From Devosia rhodophyticola (GTDB taxonomy: Bacteria; Pseudomonadota; Alphaproteobacteria; Rhizobiales; Devosiaceae): DNA of 64,000 bases. Shown piece by piece: positions 63,507-64,000 of this stretch. The position numbers and the translations under genes were made by a program. Under the pieces are notes generated by a model, which made no database searches, had not been told where the DNA came from, and saw nothing but the letters and a program-made list of their open reading frames with translations. The first letter of the stretch is position 1, and the number at the start of each line of letters is the position of its first letter. The stretch spans positions 2,658,001-2,722,000 of the forward strand of contig NZ_CP118247.1 of assembly GCF_028816475.1 (NCBI RefSeq). The letters run 5' to 3'.

Positions 63507-63818
63507 ATGTCAACCATGGACGTCAAGGAACTTGAACCCAGGGCCGAAGAGGCCGCATTGTTGCTCACCGCTATGGCTAACACCAAGCGGTTGTTGATCC
63601 TGTGCAATTTGCTGGGTGGCGAGCGCAGCGTCAGTGAATTGTCTGAACTGGTGGCATTGGAGCAATCGCCCTTGTCGCAGCATCTGGGGAAGTTGCGGGC
63701 GTTGGGGCTGGTCAGAACGCGGCGCGATGGGCAATCCATCCGCTACAGTCTGGCGTCCGATAATGTGACGAAGGTGCTTGAGGCGCTCTATGATATTTAT
63801 TGCGCGCCAGAGTCGTGA
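63507..63818 (+). CDS. bigR: BigR/SqrR-type ArsR family persulfide-responsive repressor
   Basis: 103 residues from the ATG at 63507; an ATG at 63516 is an alternative that would leave the operator free of coding sequence. ArsR winged helix: MANTKRLLILCNLLGGERSVSELSELVALEQSPLSQHLGKLRALGLV in parts. Two cysteines, at about 33 (LILCN) and 99 (IYCAPES), are 66 residues apart; as I recall, the sensing cysteines of Xylella BigR (42 and 108) have the same spacing. Sulfane sulfur forms a polysulfide bridge between them and releases DNA. Divergent from the operon it should control. Confidence 0.88.
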   Translation: MSTMDVKELEPRAEEAALLLTAMANTKRLLILCNLLGGERSVSELSELVALEQSPLSQHLGKLRALGLVRTRRDGQSIRYSLASDNVTKVLEALYDIYCAPES

Positions 63819-63885
63819 GCCGGTCGGCAAGTTTGCCGCGCAAGTGCGCTCCATCTCCCAAGTATTGCAAAATTAGGAAAATGAG

Positions 63886-64000
63886 ATGCCGAACCGCGAG
63901 CAGAACAAGGCAAACGCCATCGCGTTCTATGAGATGATGTTTAACGACTGCGATCCGCGCGAGGCCATCGCGCGCTACACGGGAGTCGACTACATTCAGC
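63886..64000 (+). CDS. SnoaL-like/NTF2 family protein, N-terminal part (cut by window edge)
   Basis: The ATG at 63886 has AGGAAAATGAG immediately upstream. The 38 visible residues (REQNKANAIAFYEMMFNDCDP, then EAIARYTGVDYIQ) match the first helix of SnoaL-like polyketide cyclase/NTF2-fold proteins. The rest is outside the window. Function is unknown; such proteins are often found next to regulators. The 67-base gap after bigR has no obvious terminator. Confidence 0.65.
   Translation, partial: MPNREQNKANAIAFYEMMFNDCDPREAIARYTGVDYIQ

Noticed and set aside
63825..63838. Hairpin terminator (CGGCAAGTTTGCCG) after the BigR-type gene
   Set aside because: The loop would be only two bases and no T-run follows; it is at most a small palindrome.
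1..64000. Mobile element or prophage carriage of the island
   Set aside because: No transposase, integrase, tRNA-flanked attachment site, long direct repeat or phage gene was found; horizontal gain remains possible but is not shown by this window.

Overview
The window looks like a chromosomal catabolic island from an alphaproteobacterium, probably of the Hyphomicrobiales (rhizobial/Devosia-like) type. The grounds are moderately high GC, the many CUT1-type sugar ABC transporters with UgpC/MsmK-like ATPases, many GntR/FCD regulators, and the BigR-Blh-YeeE/YedE persulfide operon at the right end. The species cannot be fixed from sequence reading alone. There are no rRNAs, tRNAs, insertion sequences, CRISPR arrays or phage genes that I could see. 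Almost the whole window encodes uptake and oxidation of sugars and sugar acids.

Left part (1-14.4 kb): the end of a zinc alcohol dehydrogenase, an SMP-30 lactonase, a GMC oxidoreductase with a frameshifted FadR-type regulator, then a plus-strand run of aldehyde dehydrogenase, mandelate racemase (MR)-like enolase-superfamily dehydratase, zinc alcohol dehydrogenase and KduD-like SDR. A GntR regulator, a second aldehyde dehydrogenase with a doubly frameshifted MR-like gene, a mutarotase-like protein and a LacI regulator follow. Middle (14.6-34.2 kb): another enolase-superfamily dehydratase with an RraA-like aldolase and an unknown protein, three sulfatases with formylglycine motifs and no signal peptides, an L-fuconolactonase-type amidohydrolase with an L-fucose dehydrogenase-type aldo/keto reductase, an HpcH/HpaI aldolase, a GntR/UTRA regulator, a galactonate dehydratase-like enzyme and a complete Opp/Dpp-type ABC importer.

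Centre (34.2-39.8 kb, minus strand): a translationally coupled operon of an oxidoreductase, two MaoC hydratases, a family III CoA transferase and a solute-binding-protein-like protein without a signal peptide, followed by a rhamnose mutarotase-family protein and an IclR regulator. Right (39.9-60.5 kb): three CUT1 ABC importers, each next to an enolase-superfamily dehydratase, including a clear L-fuconate dehydratase. Far right (60.5-64 kb): a sulfur/persulfide module (TauE/SafE, rhodanese-like protein, Blh dioxygenase, two YeeE/YedE halves) divergent from a BigR/SqrR-type repressor, and the start of a SnoaL-like gene.

Taken together: L-fucose dehydrogenase, L-fuconolactonase, L-fuconate dehydratase, then either an SDR or a class II aldolase, and a lactaldehyde dehydrogenase-like ALDH form a plausible non-phosphorylating L-fucose route. 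The sulfatases suggest that the imported sugars arrive sulfated, as from fucoidan or another algal polysaccharide. Eight enolase-superfamily dehydratases in 64 kb, each probably matched to a different sugar acid, are the most striking property.

Seven single-base frameshifts interrupt six otherwise well-preserved genes, and an eighth is inferred. Five of the seven are one-base losses in short homopolymers. This pattern fits uncorrected sequencing or assembly indels better than true gene decay.
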